Shown: piece by piece, positions 26,946 to 36,465 of the stretch | How positions within the stretch are numbered: position 1 is the first letter of the stretch | Layout of the letters: every line of letters starts with the position of its first letter | Assembly (NCBI GenBank): GCA_016713985.1 | Contig: JADJOD010000019.1 | Span: 1-64,000, forward strand | Source of the DNA: Lewinellaceae bacterium | GTDB taxonomy: Bacteria; Bacteroidota; Bacteroidia; Chitinophagales; Saprospiraceae | DNA: 64,000 nucleotides | Direction of reading: 5' to 3' | Position numbers and translations under genes: made by a program | The notes under the pieces: model-generated | Databases searched by the model: none | What the model was told of the DNA's origin: nothing | Seen by the model: only the letters and a program-made list of their open reading frames with translations

Positions 26946-29900
26946 TTAGCGTATCAGTGTAATATCCCCGGAAAGGGCTTCCCGGTAACCGTCCTGGTAT
27001 TCCACTTCCACGTACCAGACGTATACTCCGGGATCACATTCTTTTCCCCGGAACCGGCCGTCCCAGCCCCGGGTATCATCGTTGACGTCAAAATTTTCGT
27101 CCCGGTAGACGAGTTCACCCCAACGGTCATAAACCCTGAACGACAACACGCTGGATATTTGCCGGCTTTTGCCGTAAACAACCAGCAGATCGTTGGTGAG
27201 GTCGCTGTTGGGCGTAAAGCCGGAGGGTACGTAAACACCCCGAGGTTTCAGTACGTTGATCGTAATATCGTCGGTGCCCCGGCAGCCGTTTTCATCGGTG
27301 ACCGTTACGCGGTAAGTGTTTGTTTGATAGGGTTTTGCCCAGATCATACTGCATTCCGGCGTGTCGACACAGATGAAATTTTCGAGTAATACACTTTTCC
27401 ACTTGTATTGCACGGCGCCGAACGCGTCAAAAACTTCAGGTATGATCAGCAAACTGTCGCCCAACAATATTGTCGTATCAGCACCAAGAGACACTGCCAC
27501 GGGTAATGGCTGCTCCAGCGAATCGGAAAAACCGGTGATACAACCGTTATCGTCTTTTATCTGGAACTGATAAATGCCCGCCGCAAGCCCGATAAATGAA
27601 CTGCTGCCGCCAAATGCGCCCCCGTTCAGGCTGTACCGGTAAGGTTTTTGTCCGCCGCTTACATGAAGTCTGATCTGTCCGTCGGCGCCGCCAAAACACT
27701 TCGGATCCGTCTTTTCTACCTGAATATCAATCGAATCGGGTCTTGTTATGGTGGTCGAATCGGTCAGGGTACAGCCATTTTTATCGCTGATCTGTACGGT
27801 ATAAACACCCGGCCCGAGACCCGTAATCAGCGATGTGGTATCCATGTTATCCCAATTCAGGGTATATTCCGGAGTACCGCCCGACACAGTTGCCGTTATT
27901 GCTGCGTCGCTGTCTCCACTGCAAACTAAGGGTTTAATATCAAAGTTTACCTGCAACATATCCGGCTGACTTACCGGAATGGTATCTTTTTCGACACAAC
28001 CGTCAGCATCCTGGATCGTCAGAATATAATCGGCGACCGGCAAATTTTCAATAAGGGGCCCGGTGGTACTGTTGCTCCAGACATAGGTGACGGGAAGGTT
28101 CGCGCCCTGCACCCCGTCGATCATGATTGATCCGTCCGAAAAGCCGAAACAGGACACATTTTTTATGGTAAACTGCGCTATGATAGGTGGAGGCTGGGTA
28201 ATAAAAAAGGAAAACACATCGCTGCATCCTTGCAAATCGGACACCGTGATGGAATAGTTTTGGCCTCCGGCCAATCCATTGATATAAATGGAATTCGGTG
28301 AATTGGGGATGCTCCACAAATAGTTATACAAAGTGGTATCCCCCAGGCCGGCGCCGCCGGATATGTAATTCACAGCAGCCTGGCCATCCGTGTAGCCGTG
28401 GCAGGACGGGGGCACAAATGCAACGTTTATATCAATTTCATCCAGTTGCTGGATTTCAATACTTTGTGCGGAAGAACAACCCTTACTGTCTGTGGCTGTT
28501 ACTGTTATCGAACCGGTTGACAATCCGGTAGCAGTGGCGCCGGTCTGCCCGTTGCTCCATTGATACAGATAAGGCGTTCCGTTGCCACCGTTTGCTGCCG
28601 CCAGGGCCTGCCCGTTGTTTTGACCGAAACAAGCCAGGGCGGATTGGGTAAGCGTTACAGCAACGGCGCTGGCGGGTTGTGTAATGCTGACGGCAGCCGA
28701 AGTGGTGCAACCGTTGGCGTCGGTTATGATCGCTGTGTAGTTTCCGGCCGGCAAACCTGTGATTTTTTGGTCAGCGGCAGCTCCGTTCCAGGCATAGGAA
28801 TAGGCCGGGGTGCCGCCACCCGGGAAGACCGTTGCCACACCATCGTTTCCTCCAAAACAAGTCACGTTTGTCTGGGTGGTGGTGGCTACCAGAATGTCAG
28901 GTTGTTCAACCGTAGCAGAAGCGCTTGCAGAACAACCATTTACATCTGAAACCGTAACGCCATACATGCCGGCCGGAAGCCCTACCACAACCGAGTCTAT
29001 TTGTGCATTCGGGTCGCTCCACAGGTATGACAGTGTTCCAACACCTCCTTGCGCATGAACGGTGATCTGGCCGTTTGCCAGCCCAAAACAGGTCACTTTT
29101 TGGGGCAATAGGTCCAAAATTTGAACCGGCGCCGGACATGCAAGAGCAACCGAGTCCAGTTTTGTACAACCTGCGGCATCGGTTATGGTCAAAAAATAAG
29201 TCCCGCATGGCAGGTTTTGCGGATTGATCAGCGATGAACCGTCGCTCCAGGAAAATTGATAAGGCGGACTTCCTCCCGAAACCTGCGTTTCGATCATCCC
29301 GTTTGACAATCCCGCACAACTGGGCGCAGTAGGCTGTAAATGAACGTCGATGGGCGTTGCGGCCGTTATGGTGACTTTATCCGTCTTGGAACAACCCCGA
29401 AAATCTGTAACGGTAACGGTATAGGAGCCGGGACAAAGGCCTGTGGCTGTGGGTAGTATAACGGGTTGTGCCGTACTCCAGGAATAGGTATAGGGGCTGG
29501 TGCCGCCACTCGCCTGAATTGTTGCTTGCCCCTGGCAATCTCCACTACATGTTTCTCCGGAAACATTGGCAAAAACCGTCGAAATTTCCGTGGGCGACAA
29601 AACCACAACCTGAGTGTGCGTGGTACATCCGTTGGCGTCTGTGATGGTAACGGTATACGTGCCGGCGCTCAAACTCAATGCTTTTTGGGTGTTTTGCAGG
29701 TCGCTCCACAGGTATTTATAAGGAGGAATACCGCCATGAACAAAAACGGCCGCAGTGCCATTGTTTCCGCCAAAGCAGGAGACCGATTTTGCAGCCGTGC
29801 TGTCAATCACCAGCAACGGAGGTTCAAATACCTGCACGAATGTGGCGGCTTCGCATCCCGAAGTGTCTTTTACATTTACGAAGTAAAAACCGGCTGCCAG

Positions 29901-32900
29901 ACCGGTAATGCCGGGAGTATTCCCACCGATCCCCCAGAAATATTGATAAGGCGTTGTGCCGCCCTGCACCTGAATCGTCGCGCTCCCGTCGGCGCCGCCG
30001 TTGCAGGTTACGGAATCCTGAATACCTGTAAACTGGAAGGGCAAGGGCTCGCCGATAATTACACTGTCGGTCAGGGAGCAACCATTGGCATCGGTAGCCG
30101 TGACAGCGTAACAACCTGCGTATAAATCACTTACGGATGCCGTATTCATCAAGGCGCCACCTGCGCAGCCTTGCCAGTAATAGGAAAAGGCGCCTGTTCC
30201 CCCGTTTGCGGATGCGTTGGCGCTTCCGTCCGGATCGCCGTTGCATAAGGCATTGGTAAATGTGGTTGTTAAAACAATGGGCGGAGGTTCGGTGATTACA
30301 AAAAACGCCGTATCGCGGCAACCGTCGGCATCCCGAACTTCCACAAATTGATTGCCTGCCGGAAAAATATTGTTCAGGTTGCCGGTCAAAAAAGCAGGTC
30401 CCATGCCGTTGGCATAATATTCCACCGGAGGTGTGGCATTGACCACCGTTATGCTAGCGGAGCCCGTAGCGGTGCCGGCACAAAGTGCAGGCAGGACACT
30501 GTCCGCAGATGCTTCAAGCAAACAAACAACAAAAACAAACGAACCTGCCGTGGCGCCCGGCGGGCAATTGGCGCTGCCGCTCAATGCCTGCACTTCGATG
30601 TTGATGGAATCACCCGACACCAGGTTTCCAATGGTGTGGGAAAGGCCGCCGTTAGCAGGTATCCACGGGCCGCCGTTAACGCGGACTTCATAACCTGCAG
30701 CACCCTGGACGGAGTCCCAGGACCAGGTCATGGTGTTGGTACCCAGACTGGTCACCTCCAGGTTGTCAGGCGCGGGAAACAAGGCGTTGATCTGAACCAC
30801 TGCCGTATCCTGGTGGTGACACAAAAATTTGTCCGTTGTGGTTACGATATAAGTTGTTGTTGCAGCGGGTGTTGCAATCGGATTGGGGCAATTTCCGCAG
30901 GAAAGAGACGGTGTATTGGTCCAACTGTAGGAAACGGTATTGAAAAAATTGAAGCCGATACTCCACCACTTCACTTTGCCGTATTGGTTGATCCCGAATC
31001 CGTCCGAAACAACCAGTTTCCAGTCTCCGTTCACCACCGCTCCATTCAAACTTGCCCAGTTTCCTTCGGGTTTGAACGTGCCGTTGAAAGGAGCCGCATT
31101 GCCGATAATGGGAATGGTTGCAGCGGGTGAAAAACAGGTAATTTTGTAATTGTCGCCTGCTGCGCCGTTGCCGGTAGAGAGGTCGAGTTGTTTGCCGTCG
31201 GGCGATCTCAGATAGATATTCAAATCGGCGTCGAAGTCCGTTTCGATATCGATACACACCGAAGTGATCTGTGCGGCCGGATTGGTAAGCAGGTTGTAAC
31301 CGACACTGTTGACGGAAATAGGCGAAATATACGGGTTCGAATGCGGGTGGTTGGCATTTCCCAGGCGGTAGTCCGGAAAGGCCTCGAACCTGACTTCAAA
31401 CGTATCCTGACTCAGGGAGTTCGCATTCAACATCACCGGTTCGGAGGCGCAAACCGAAGTATCCTGCAAAACGACAAAATTATCTGTGCAGGTGTGGCAG
31501 GCCGGATGAGTCGGCGGCAAGACGGAAATACTGACCAGTGTGTCCCAACTACACCCGAATTCGTCGTTTACCGTAAAGACATATCCCGCTGTTCCGCCGT
31601 TTTGAGGTGAAGCGGCAATTGAATCCGGCGTGGAAAAATAAATAGAAGGGTGTGCATTCCAGTGCCAGGAGGTGAATTGCGGTGTAAACGTCTCAATATC
31701 AGGGTATAATACGTCTTTAAACTTGATGCCCCAGGAAAAAATGTACCCGTTATCAATGGGCCACAAGTCTGTTACCGTAATGGTCCACTCCCCGTTGAGC
31801 GGGCAACCGACCAGGTCAGAAAAGGGTTCAAACGGCGTGTAATTGCCGGAAGGAAGTGTGCCGCCGCCCGGAAGCACAGTATTGGCGTATTGCAACCAGG
31901 TCGGGTTGGGCGCGTTGGGTGTCCAGCAATAATCATAACCCGTGCCCGGTACGGGGTTCACCACATCGTTGTCGTTGGGAATTCCCAGAAAAACCTCGGA
32001 ACCCATTTGCCCGCCGAAATTGTGCAGAATGATGCTTTGTCCGTTCGGACAGGCAATATTGATCTCCATGTCGCGCATCCAGGAGTGTTCCATATTGACA
32101 CAGATATTTTCCAGGTCATTCGGGTCCGTCAGCACCTGGCCCGGTGAAAACTCCGAAAAAAAGATACTCGTTTTATAAGGCACCCCGGTGCCATCCGGCA
32201 AAGCAAGTGAATCCGAACGGCTGCCTTCCACATTGAATGAGGAAGGCACCGGCAACACCATCAGGGTTTTTCCTGTGGATGAGGAGTCAAGGCCGGCATT
32301 TAAAAGAACCGTATCTCCGGCACATATAGTGCTGTTGATCAAGCCGGTAAGTGCAAAAGCAGGGCGCGGCGCCACACGAATACGTTGATTGATCAGGTTA
32401 GTGCTTCTGCACCCCTGCACATCGGTAAGGAACAGTTGAACAAAATACCCGCCCGGCTCGTCATACCGGTGCGAGGTATTGGGGCCGTATGAAATGTCGC
32501 CGTCGCCAAAATTCCACTCAAATATGGTGGTCAGGTCGGACTGCTGATAGGCAAACCCGTTTTGGGGATAAACCCCCGCGCCGGTAAAAAAAACACGTTC
32601 GCCGGGGCATAAGTCGATCCACCCCGTATCTAAGGGTACGGAAGCCGGGTTGGTCGATACCAAATCGGCCAAAACCGTCTGGCAGGAGGGCACACAGGTA
32701 ATAACGGCCGACCAGCCGGATGCATGACCCGAAGCGTCCGAATTAAATGTTGCGGTGAGGCACCCACCGGGATTAACGGCTGTGGCCTGCACGACAAAAG
32801 GGTTGCCCGGTAAATAATCGCCCGAACAGGAAAGCAAGGGCGCGGCGGTATTGGGGCCGTCGTAAAAACAAATTTCGTCGCCCTGAATCAGATCGACACC

Positions 32901-33119
32901 CGAAAAAGTAAGTTGAATATGGGTTCCCGCTGAGCCATCCGAACAAATGGTGGTTACCAGGTTTTGGTTGTCGCCATAACTGCCGCTACTGCCGCCGCTG
33001 TCGTAAAAAGTGCCGCTGCAATCATTGATCGGCGTCCCATTCATCAAATATGTCTGACTGAAAACCTTTCCGGCAAATGCGGTCAGGAAAACAAATGTGA
33101 TTGGTAGCAGTCGGATCAT
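26946..33119 (-). CDS. Giant SprB-repeat adhesin with gliding-motility C-terminal domain
   Basis: A 2057-aa secreted protein, start MIRLLPITFVFLTAFAG at 33119. In order: signal peptide; CUB-like domain (~22-145, CSGTFYDSGGSSGSYGDNQN, FYDGPNTAAPLL); PKD domain (~170-265, FEWNFGDGDISYG); two proprotein-convertase P-like domains (~300-470 and ~570-740, both with INIACPNGQ/LNIYLRSPDG and GEWTITVTD/GDWKLVVSD); a fibronectin-III-like domain (~770-860); 13 SprB repeats (~880-1880) with the C-x-G-x-x-x-G start and GGTxPYxYxW core; and a gliding-motility C-terminal (CHU_C) domain (~1965-2057, VYVPSGFTPNSD, FRVYDRWGELVY). It is probably a T9SS-exported surface adhesin. The PorP/SprF partner is directly downstream. 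Confidence 0.92.
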   Translation of the reverse strand: MIRLLPITFVFLTAFAGKVFSQTYLMNGTPINDCSGTFYDSGGSSGSYGDNQNLVTTICSDGSAGTHIQLTFSGVDLIQGDEICFYDGPNTAAPLLSCSGDYLPGNPFVVQATAVNPGGCLTATFNSDASGHASGWSAVITCVPSCQTVLADLVSTNPASVPLDTGWIDLCPGERVFFTGAGVYPQNGFAYQQSDLTTIFEWNFGDGDISYGPNTSHRYDEPGGYFVQLFLTDVQGCRSTNLINQRIRVAPRPAFALTGLINSTICAGDTVLLNAGLDSSSTGKTLMVLPVPSSFNVEGSRSDSLALPDGTGVPYKTSIFFSEFSPGQVLTDPNDLENICVNMEHSWMRDMEINIACPNGQSIILHNFGGQMGSEVFLGIPNDNDVVNPVPGTGYDYCWTPNAPNPTWLQYANTVLPGGGTLPSGNYTPFEPFSDLVGCPLNGEWTITVTDLWPIDNGYIFSWGIKFKDVLYPDIETFTPQFTSWHWNAHPSIYFSTPDSIAASPQNGGTAGYVFTVNDEFGCSWDTLVSISVLPPTHPACHTCTDNFVVLQDTSVCASEPVMLNANSLSQDTFEVRFEAFPDYRLGNANHPHSNPYISPISVNSVGYNLLTNPAAQITSVCIDIETDFDADLNIYLRSPDGKQLDLSTGNGAAGDNYKITCFSPAATIPIIGNAAPFNGTFKPEGNWASLNGAVVNGDWKLVVSDGFGINQYGKVKWWSIGFNFFNTVSYSWTNTPSLSCGNCPNPIATPAATTTYIVTTTDKFLCHHQDTAVVQINALFPAPDNLEVTSLGTNTMTWSWDSVQGAAGYEVRVNGGPWIPANGGLSHTIGNLVSGDSINIEVQALSGSANCPPGATAGSFVFVVCLLEASADSVLPALCAGTATGSASITVVNATPPVEYYANGMGPAFLTGNLNNIFPAGNQFVEVRDADGCRDTAFFVITEPPPIVLTTTFTNALCNGDPDGSANASANGGTGAFSYYWQGCAGGALMNTASVSDLYAGCYAVTATDANGCSLTDSVIIGEPLPFQFTGIQDSVTCNGGADGSATIQVQGGTTPYQYFWGIGGNTPGITGLAAGFYFVNVKDTSGCEAATFVQVFEPPLLVIDSTAAKSVSCFGGNNGTAAVFVHGGIPPYKYLWSDLQNTQKALSLSAGTYTVTITDANGCTTHTQVVVLSPTEISTVFANVSGETCSGDCQGQATIQASGGTSPYTYSWSTAQPVILPTATGLCPGSYTVTVTDFRGCSKTDKVTITAATPIDVHLQPTAPSCAGLSNGMIETQVSGGSPPYQFSWSDGSSLINPQNLPCGTYFLTITDAAGCTKLDSVALACPAPVQILDLLPQKVTCFGLANGQITVHAQGGVGTLSYLWSDPNAQIDSVVVGLPAGMYGVTVSDVNGCSASASATVEQPDILVATTTQTNVTCFGGNDGVATVFPGGGTPAYSYAWNGAAADQKITGLPAGNYTAIITDANGCTTSAAVSITQPASAVAVTLTQSALACFGQNNGQALAAANGGNGTPYLYQWSNGQTGATATGLSTGSITVTATDSKGCSSAQSIEIQQLDEIDINVAFVPPSCHGYTDGQAAVNYISGGAGLGDTTLYNYLWSIPNSPNSIYINGLAGGQNYSITVSDLQGCSDVFSFFITQPPPIIAQFTIKNVSCFGFSDGSIMIDGVQGANLPVTYVWSNSTTGPLIENLPVADYILTIQDADGCVEKDTIPVSQPDMLQVNFDIKPLVCSGDSDAAITATVSGGTPEYTLNWDNMDTTSLITGLGPGVYTVQISDKNGCTLTDSTTITRPDSIDIQVEKTDPKCFGGADGQIRLHVSGGQKPYRYSLNGGAFGGSSSFIGLAAGIYQFQIKDDNGCITGFSDSLEQPLPVAVSLGADTTILLGDSLLIIPEVFDAFGAVQYKWKSVLLENFICVDTPECSMIWAKPYQTNTYRVTVTDENGCRGTDDITINVLKPRGVYVPSGFTPNSDLTNDLLVVYGKSRQISSVLSFRVYDRWGELVYRDENFDVNDDTRGWDGRFRGKECDPGVYVWYVEVEYQDGYREALSGDITLIR

Positions 33120-33148
33120 TGTGTTTGGAATATTGTCTGAATGAGGAT

Positions 33149-33562
33149 TTAACGGGACAGCCATTTCCGGAAATTCCGGTTAAAGTCTTTCCCGGAATAA
33201 TACATCAAAACTTTGTCAGAGCCGGCGATCCGGTAAAAGGCCGGAGCCTCCCAACTTCGGGCGAGGCGCTGTCGTTTTTCCAAAACAAGAATATTAATCC
33301 CTTGAAGATCATCTACTTGTACTTCCGGGTATTGCCCCCGATCGCCTTTTTTTTCGGGAAAATCGGCAATGACAAATGCATGGTCCAAATAATAATTCCA
33401 GCGCAGCAGCAGGGTAGGGTTGTTTGTTGCCAGTTGGTTGAGGTAGGCGCTGTCGAATACAGCATATAGCCGATGATCGGCTGCAGGCGGAGCAGAGGCG
33501 GATTGTTGTGCCTTCAGGTGAAGTGCGGGGATTAAAATCAGGAACAGGAGGGTACGGGTCAT
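33149..33562 (-). CDS. Small secreted protein upstream of the SprB-like gene
   Basis: A 137-aa protein starting MTRTLLFLILIPALHLKAQ (signal peptide) at 33562. The mature region (LYAVFDSAYLNQLATNNPTL, LRWNYYLDHAFVIADFP, INILVLEKRQRLARSWEAP) matches no family I can name. It ends 29 bp before the adhesin start on the same strand, so it is probably the first gene of the adhesin operon and may take part in its export or assembly. Confidence 0.7.
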   Translation of the reverse strand: MTRTLLFLILIPALHLKAQQSASAPPAADHRLYAVFDSAYLNQLATNNPTLLLRWNYYLDHAFVIADFPEKKGDRGQYPEVQVDDLQGINILVLEKRQRLARSWEAPAFYRIAGSDKVLMYYSGKDFNRNFRKWLSR

Positions 33563-33703
33563 GCGATCGGTATTTGTTTTCAAGGCAAAAAAAAGCAAAA
33601 AACCGGATACTTGCCGTACTCTTTTCGCTGCCAGTTGTTAAACCGCCTTTTTGGGCAAAACCGCAGCTTCCATTGTGGTGTTTTGCAGATATTTGTATGT
33701 GTC

Positions 33704-34546
33704 ATGACGGTTGAAAAAAATCCATATACCATTGAACTGGCCGGGCAAGTAGCCGAAATCCCGTTCCAGATGTTTCACCACCTGTGTGCATCCCGGCCGC
33801 TCAGCCGACCGGAGAAGCACCGGTTTGGCAAGGCCTGGCGCCAGTATTTGCTGATCTGGATGCCCCCGGCCGGTCTTCCGGCATACAATAATGCCGTTGT
33901 GATGTATCACGGCGGCGGCTGGCGGGTGGGATGGCCCGGCCTGTTTCCCACAACGGCCGAGTTTTTCCTTCGGGAAGGGCGGCCGGTAATTATGCCGGCC
34001 TACCGGCTGACTCCCTGGGCCTGTTACAAACAAATGCGCGAGGATATAAATCTTGCTTTGGTAAAAAGCCTTCAGTTACTCCGTGAAAAAGGAATAAAGG
34101 AGCCGCAGATCCTTGCCGGCGGGATTTCAGCCGGGGCAACCCTCGCGGCTCACCTGGTATTTGACAGGAAGGAATTGCAAAAACTGAACGTGGATCAGGA
34201 TTTGTTTACGGGGTTTCTGTCCATTGCCGGTCCGCTGGACCTGGATTTGATGCCCGATTTCAGGGCCGTGCGAAACTATGCAGGCGGCAAACCGGGCAGT
34301 TCCGATTTTTACGCGGCTAATCCCGCAAACCTGCTTTCCGGAGAAGAAAAGACGCCGGTTTTGTTGGTGCACAGCACTTCGGATGCCCTTGTCCCGTATC
34401 CATGTGCGCAGCGTTTTTACGAAAAATACTCCGGACCCAGGCAAATGTGTCTGGTGCCCCATGCGACTCATCTCGGCACCATGCGTTTTACGACCGACGA
34501 CCCGGATACCGCTCGGATGATACGCAACTGGATGACAGACAAATAG
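33704..34546 (+). CDS. Alpha/beta hydrolase (HSL/BD-FAE-like esterase)
   Basis: A 280-aa cytoplasmic hydrolase, start MTVEKNPYTIELAG at 33704. The oxyanion motif is VVMYHGGGWRVGWP, the nucleophile elbow is LAGGISAGATLAAH (Ser about residue 142), and the acid and base are in LVHSTSDALVPYPC and VPHATHLGTM. This is the hormone-sensitive-lipase type of carboxylesterase. It is a single gene that converges on the small lipoprotein gene across a terminator-like hairpin. Confidence 0.88.
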   Translation: MTVEKNPYTIELAGQVAEIPFQMFHHLCASRPLSRPEKHRFGKAWRQYLLIWMPPAGLPAYNNAVVMYHGGGWRVGWPGLFPTTAEFFLREGRPVIMPAYRLTPWACYKQMREDINLALVKSLQLLREKGIKEPQILAGGISAGATLAAHLVFDRKELQKLNVDQDLFTGFLSIAGPLDLDLMPDFRAVRNYAGGKPGSSDFYAANPANLLSGEEKTPVLLVHSTSDALVPYPCAQRFYEKYSGPRQMCLVPHATHLGTMRFTTDDPDTARMIRNWMTDK

Positions 34547-34550
34547 TTGT

Positions 34551-34592
34551 GATGAGGGTTGATGAATAATAAAAACCCAGTCAACCCTCATC
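34551..34592. terminator. Hairpin between convergent genes (possible bidirectional terminator)
   Basis: A 12-bp perfect stem GATGAGGGTTGA (34551-34562) with TCAACCCTCATC (34581-34592), 18-nt loop. It lies between the hydrolase stop (34546) and the lipoprotein stop (34607). T runs on the two sides are weak. Confidence 0.5.
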
Positions 34593-34606
34593 CATTGTTA
34601 AAACCC

Positions 34607-35116
34607 TTATTGCGGCGCAGGTGCGGTGCCCTCCTGTTTGGCGTTCCAATCGGCCGTCAATTTTGCATAACTGGTCTGCATGGCCGTGGCCCTTTCCTGA
34701 ATACGCTGGGTCAGATCGGAAACCCCCTGAAGCCCCATTTTTAAAGTGTCGTATTCTTTTTGCGCATCTACCGTGGCAATTTTACCGGCGCTGTAATCCG
34801 CAGCGAGCCCTTTTAGTTTGTTCATCAGGTCGTTGTATTCAGCTGCGGTTGACTGATGCTTTTGGGTCATTGCGCCGATCATTTCCATCAGACGGTTCAA
34901 TTCCGGGTTGCCGGCGGCTTTCATTGCTTCCGGAGCCGCTTGCATTTGACTGTCCAGGTTTGCGATACTTTTTCCGATGTCTTCGAACGTCGCAGCCAGG
35001 CCACTCATTTCAGATACATCCTTTTGCATTTTGCCTGCCAACTCCTTATCGATATTTTCACAGGATATCATCGATAGTGTCATCGTCGCGGCGAGTAGAA
35101 AAATCAGATTTTTCAT
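34607..35116 (-). CDS. Small helical lipoprotein of unknown function
   Basis: A 169-aa protein; start at 35116 gives MKNLIFLLAATMTLSMISCEN, a lipoprotein signal with lipobox MISC. The mature part is helical and probably coiled-coil (ELAGKMQKDVSEMSGLAATF, TQKHQSTAAEYNDLMNKLKG, QRIQERATAMQTSYAKLTAD). No known domain was recognised. Confidence 0.75.
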   Translation of the reverse strand: MKNLIFLLAATMTLSMISCENIDKELAGKMQKDVSEMSGLAATFEDIGKSIANLDSQMQAAPEAMKAAGNPELNRLMEMIGAMTQKHQSTAAEYNDLMNKLKGLAADYSAGKIATVDAQKEYDTLKMGLQGVSDLTQRIQERATAMQTSYAKLTADWNAKQEGTAPAPQ

Positions 35117-35315
35117 GTTACGTGAAATTTTTAGTTGCAATAACAATTATTAGAAAAAAACGGGCCGAAGGTAGGGCTTTCACATCTTAATTTCCGGCCG
35201 ATCCGGGCTGATATGATGTATTTCTTGTGAAATATTCAGGGAATGTCACTTTCTCCTGTACAGACAGCCTTTTAATGGCCCGACTGCCGCATATTTGTCC
35301 CGAAAAGCGACGAAC

Positions 35316-35825
35316 ATGCAGCCAGAATTCACCAAAAAGTATATCAACGTATTCCTCGGATTGGGAAGCAACATCGGCAACCGGGCTGCCAACCTGAGCG
35401 CGGCGGCCGAACTGATTTCCAAAAACATCGGAAAAATTGCCAAAAAAAGCCGCCTGTACGAGACCCAGCCCTGGGGCAATCCCGAACAGGATTTGTTTCT
35501 GAATCAGGTGGTTATGGTGAATACTACCCTTGATCCACGCGACCTGCTGGATAAAATCAGCAAAATTGAGCGGGAACTGGGGCGGGAGCGCCGTGAAAAA
35601 TGGGGGCCACGTGTACTCGACATCGATATCCTGTTTTATGGCAAAAGGGTGATTCGCGACAAGGGGCTGGAGGTGCCGCACCCGGAATTGCACAAACGCG
35701 CTTTTGTACTTGTGCCTATGATGGAAATTGCGCCCGACTGGGAACACCCCATCCTGAAAAAGCAGATCGACGAACTTTATATGGCCTGCGACGACTTGTC
35801 CGAAGTAGTGATGATGGATGCCTGA
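35316..35825 (+). CDS. folK: 2-amino-4-hydroxy-6-hydroxymethyldihydropteridine pyrophosphokinase
   Basis: A 169-aa protein, start MQPEFTKKYINVFLGLGSN at 35316. HPPK motifs: FLGLGSNIGNRAANLSAA, YETQPWGNPEQDLFLNQ, LGRERREKWGPRVLDIDILF (pterin and ATP site) and EVPHPELHKRAFVLVPM. It makes the pyrophosphate substrate used by FolP (18930). Its end overlaps the deoxynucleoside kinase gene by 8 bp, a common Bacteroidota arrangement. Confidence 0.95.
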   Translation: MQPEFTKKYINVFLGLGSNIGNRAANLSAAAELISKNIGKIAKKSRLYETQPWGNPEQDLFLNQVVMVNTTLDPRDLLDKISKIERELGRERREKWGPRVLDIDILFYGKRVIRDKGLEVPHPELHKRAFVLVPMMEIAPDWEHPILKKQIDELYMACDDLSEVVMMDA

Positions 35826-36465
35826 GGCCGTGTTTCCATATCAGTTTCTTGCAATAGAAGGCAATATCGGGGTCGGCAAAACGACCCTCTGCCATCGTAT
35901 GGCCGAAAAATCGGGCTGCACTTTGATATTGGAGCAGTTCACCGACAATCCTTTTTTGCCGTTTTTTTACCTGCAACCCGAGCGGTACGCCTTTCCGGTA
36001 GAATTATTTTTTATGACGGAGCGGCACAAACAACTGCTCGAACATTTTTCCCAACCCGACCTTTTCCGGACCTTCACGGTAGCCGACTATTTTTTTGTCA
36101 AAACGCTGCTTTTTGCAAAAAACAACCTCAACGAAGAAGAATTCAGGCTTTTTCAACGCCTCTTTTCCGTGCTCAACGCAACTTTTCCCAAACCCGATCT
36201 CCTGCTTTACCTGCATCGGCCGGTGGACGTTTTGATCCGCCAAATTCACAAACGTGGACGCGATATCGAACGGAACATCAGTCCGGCCTATCTCGAAGAA
36301 ATTCAAAACGCCTACTTCGAGTACCTGAAAACCGAAACGGAAAGTCCGGTGATCATACTCGAACTCGGCAAGGCCGATTTCCAGCGGGACGATGCTGTTT
36401 TTCAGGCAATTATGGACATTGTGCAAGTGAACTACCCGCCCGGCACACACGTCAGAAGCCTCTAA
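35818..36465 (+). CDS. Deoxynucleoside kinase
   Basis: A 215-aa P-loop kinase: FLAIEGNIGVGKTTLCHRMA (Walker A), LILEQFTDNPFLPFFY (catalytic Glu and substrate loop), FMTERHKQLL, then RTFTVADYFFVKTLLFAKNN and the DxxL region PDLLLYLHRPVDVLIRQIHK with RGRDIE (lid arginines). It phosphorylates salvage deoxynucleosides. It overlaps folK (8 bp) and, at its stop, the convergent membrane-protein gene (4 bp). Confidence 0.92.
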   Translation: MPEAVFPYQFLAIEGNIGVGKTTLCHRMAEKSGCTLILEQFTDNPFLPFFYLQPERYAFPVELFFMTERHKQLLEHFSQPDLFRTFTVADYFFVKTLLFAKNNLNEEEFRLFQRLFSVLNATFPKPDLLLYLHRPVDVLIRQIHKRGRDIERNISPAYLEEIQNAYFEYLKTETESPVIILELGKADFQRDDAVFQAIMDIVQVNYPPGTHVRSL

